NCBI GenBank assembly: GCA_017410455.1
Contig: JAFQQT010000033.1
Coordinates: 1 to 35,447, forward strand
From: Clostridia bacterium
GTDB lineage: Bacteria > Bacillota > Clostridia > Christensenellales > Aristaeellaceae
Length of the DNA stretch: 35,447 nucleotides
Direction of reading: 5' to 3'
Shown here: positions 35,423-35,447 of the stretch, one piece after another
Layout: the number at the start of each line of letters is the position of its first letter
Position numbering within the stretch: position 1 is the first letter of the stretch
Program-made: the position numbers and the translations under genes
Notes under the pieces: model-generated
The model's input: only the letters and a program-made list of their open reading frames with translations
Told to the model about the DNA's origin: nothing
Databases searched by the model: none

Positions 35423-35447
35423 ATGACCGACATGGAACAGCGCGCTG
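35423..35447 (+). CDS. Start of an unidentified gene (truncated by the window edge)
   Basis: The ATG at 35423 is preceded by AGGAGG with 9-10 bases spacing and by the promoter at 35346-35375. Only eight residues (MTDMEQRA) are in view, so the product cannot be named. Confidence 0.6.

Larger units (their letters stand above)
25830..35447. mobile_element. Integrative mobilizable element downstream of guaA (right end outside the window)
   Basis: Directly after guaA the gene content switches to mobile functions: repressor, putative excisionase, tyrosine integrase, MobC-like protein, primase/DUF3987 protein, oriT, MobV relaxase, TnpV, second XRE regulator and SLOG protein. Base composition also changes; 25900-28100 is clearly richer in A and T than the chromosome. 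There are no type IV secretion genes in view, so mobilization by a helper element is expected. The 3' end of guaA is a known insertion site for genomic islands. The precise left end lies between about 25800 and 25990; no copy of the guaA 3' end was found further right, so attR is outside the window. Confidence 0.8.

Overview
The window looks like a GC-rich Bacillota chromosome, most likely a gut or rumen Clostridia lineage. Ribosome binding sites are strong (AGGAGG type), TTG and GTG starts are common, and promoters match sigma-A well. The families seen (VanZ, RpiR/SIS, KapD-like exonuclease, TnpV, a Pre/Mob relaxase, SLOG) and the giant repetitive surface protein all fit. No rRNA, tRNA or CRISPR array was seen. 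The chromosomal genes almost never use TTA, CTA or TCA codons, which produces very long but meaningless antisense open frames.

Region 1 (1-11279) is one enormous minus-strand gene. It starts at 10912 and runs off the left edge (at least 3,637 codons). It encodes a secreted, modular beta-helix-like surface protein with about ten copies of a VAQIGETKY...GDTIVLL...TIDLGGYT module, GLUG-like stretches and an MBG/Ig-like domain near the left edge. Region 2 (11280-11942) is a divergent pair of small XRE regulators with two perfect palindromes embedded in a sigma-A promoter.

Region 3 (11950-23960) is all minus strand and forms about three transcription units. From upstream to downstream they are: a glycosidase pair (TIM-barrel hydrolase plus GH10 xylanase) with a palindromic operator and a strong terminator; a cysteine-rich unknown protein plus an SGNH esterase carrying an in-frame palindromic repeat insertion; and a long unit of RpiR regulator, HI0933-type flavoprotein, DEDDh exonuclease, uridine-kinase-like protein, unknown, Dabb protein and carbohydrate-esterase-like hydrolase. 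The theme is plant polysaccharide use plus housekeeping genes.

Region 4 (23962-25877) has a VanZ protein diverging from a GMP synthase gene that encodes only the ATP-pyrophosphatase and dimerisation part, followed by a strong terminator.

Region 5 (about 25830-35447, open on the right) is an integrative mobilizable element placed directly downstream of guaA. In order it has an AT-rich cargo gene of unknown function, an XRE repressor, a divergent control region with three AGCG-N4-CGCT operators around a perfect consensus promoter, a putative excisionase, a tyrosine integrase, a MobC-like protein, a small ORF, a primase/DUF3987 replication protein, a pMV158-like oriT, a MobV relaxase, TnpV, a repeat-rich intergenic segment, a second small XRE regulator and a SLOG protein. 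The right end and attR are outside the window.
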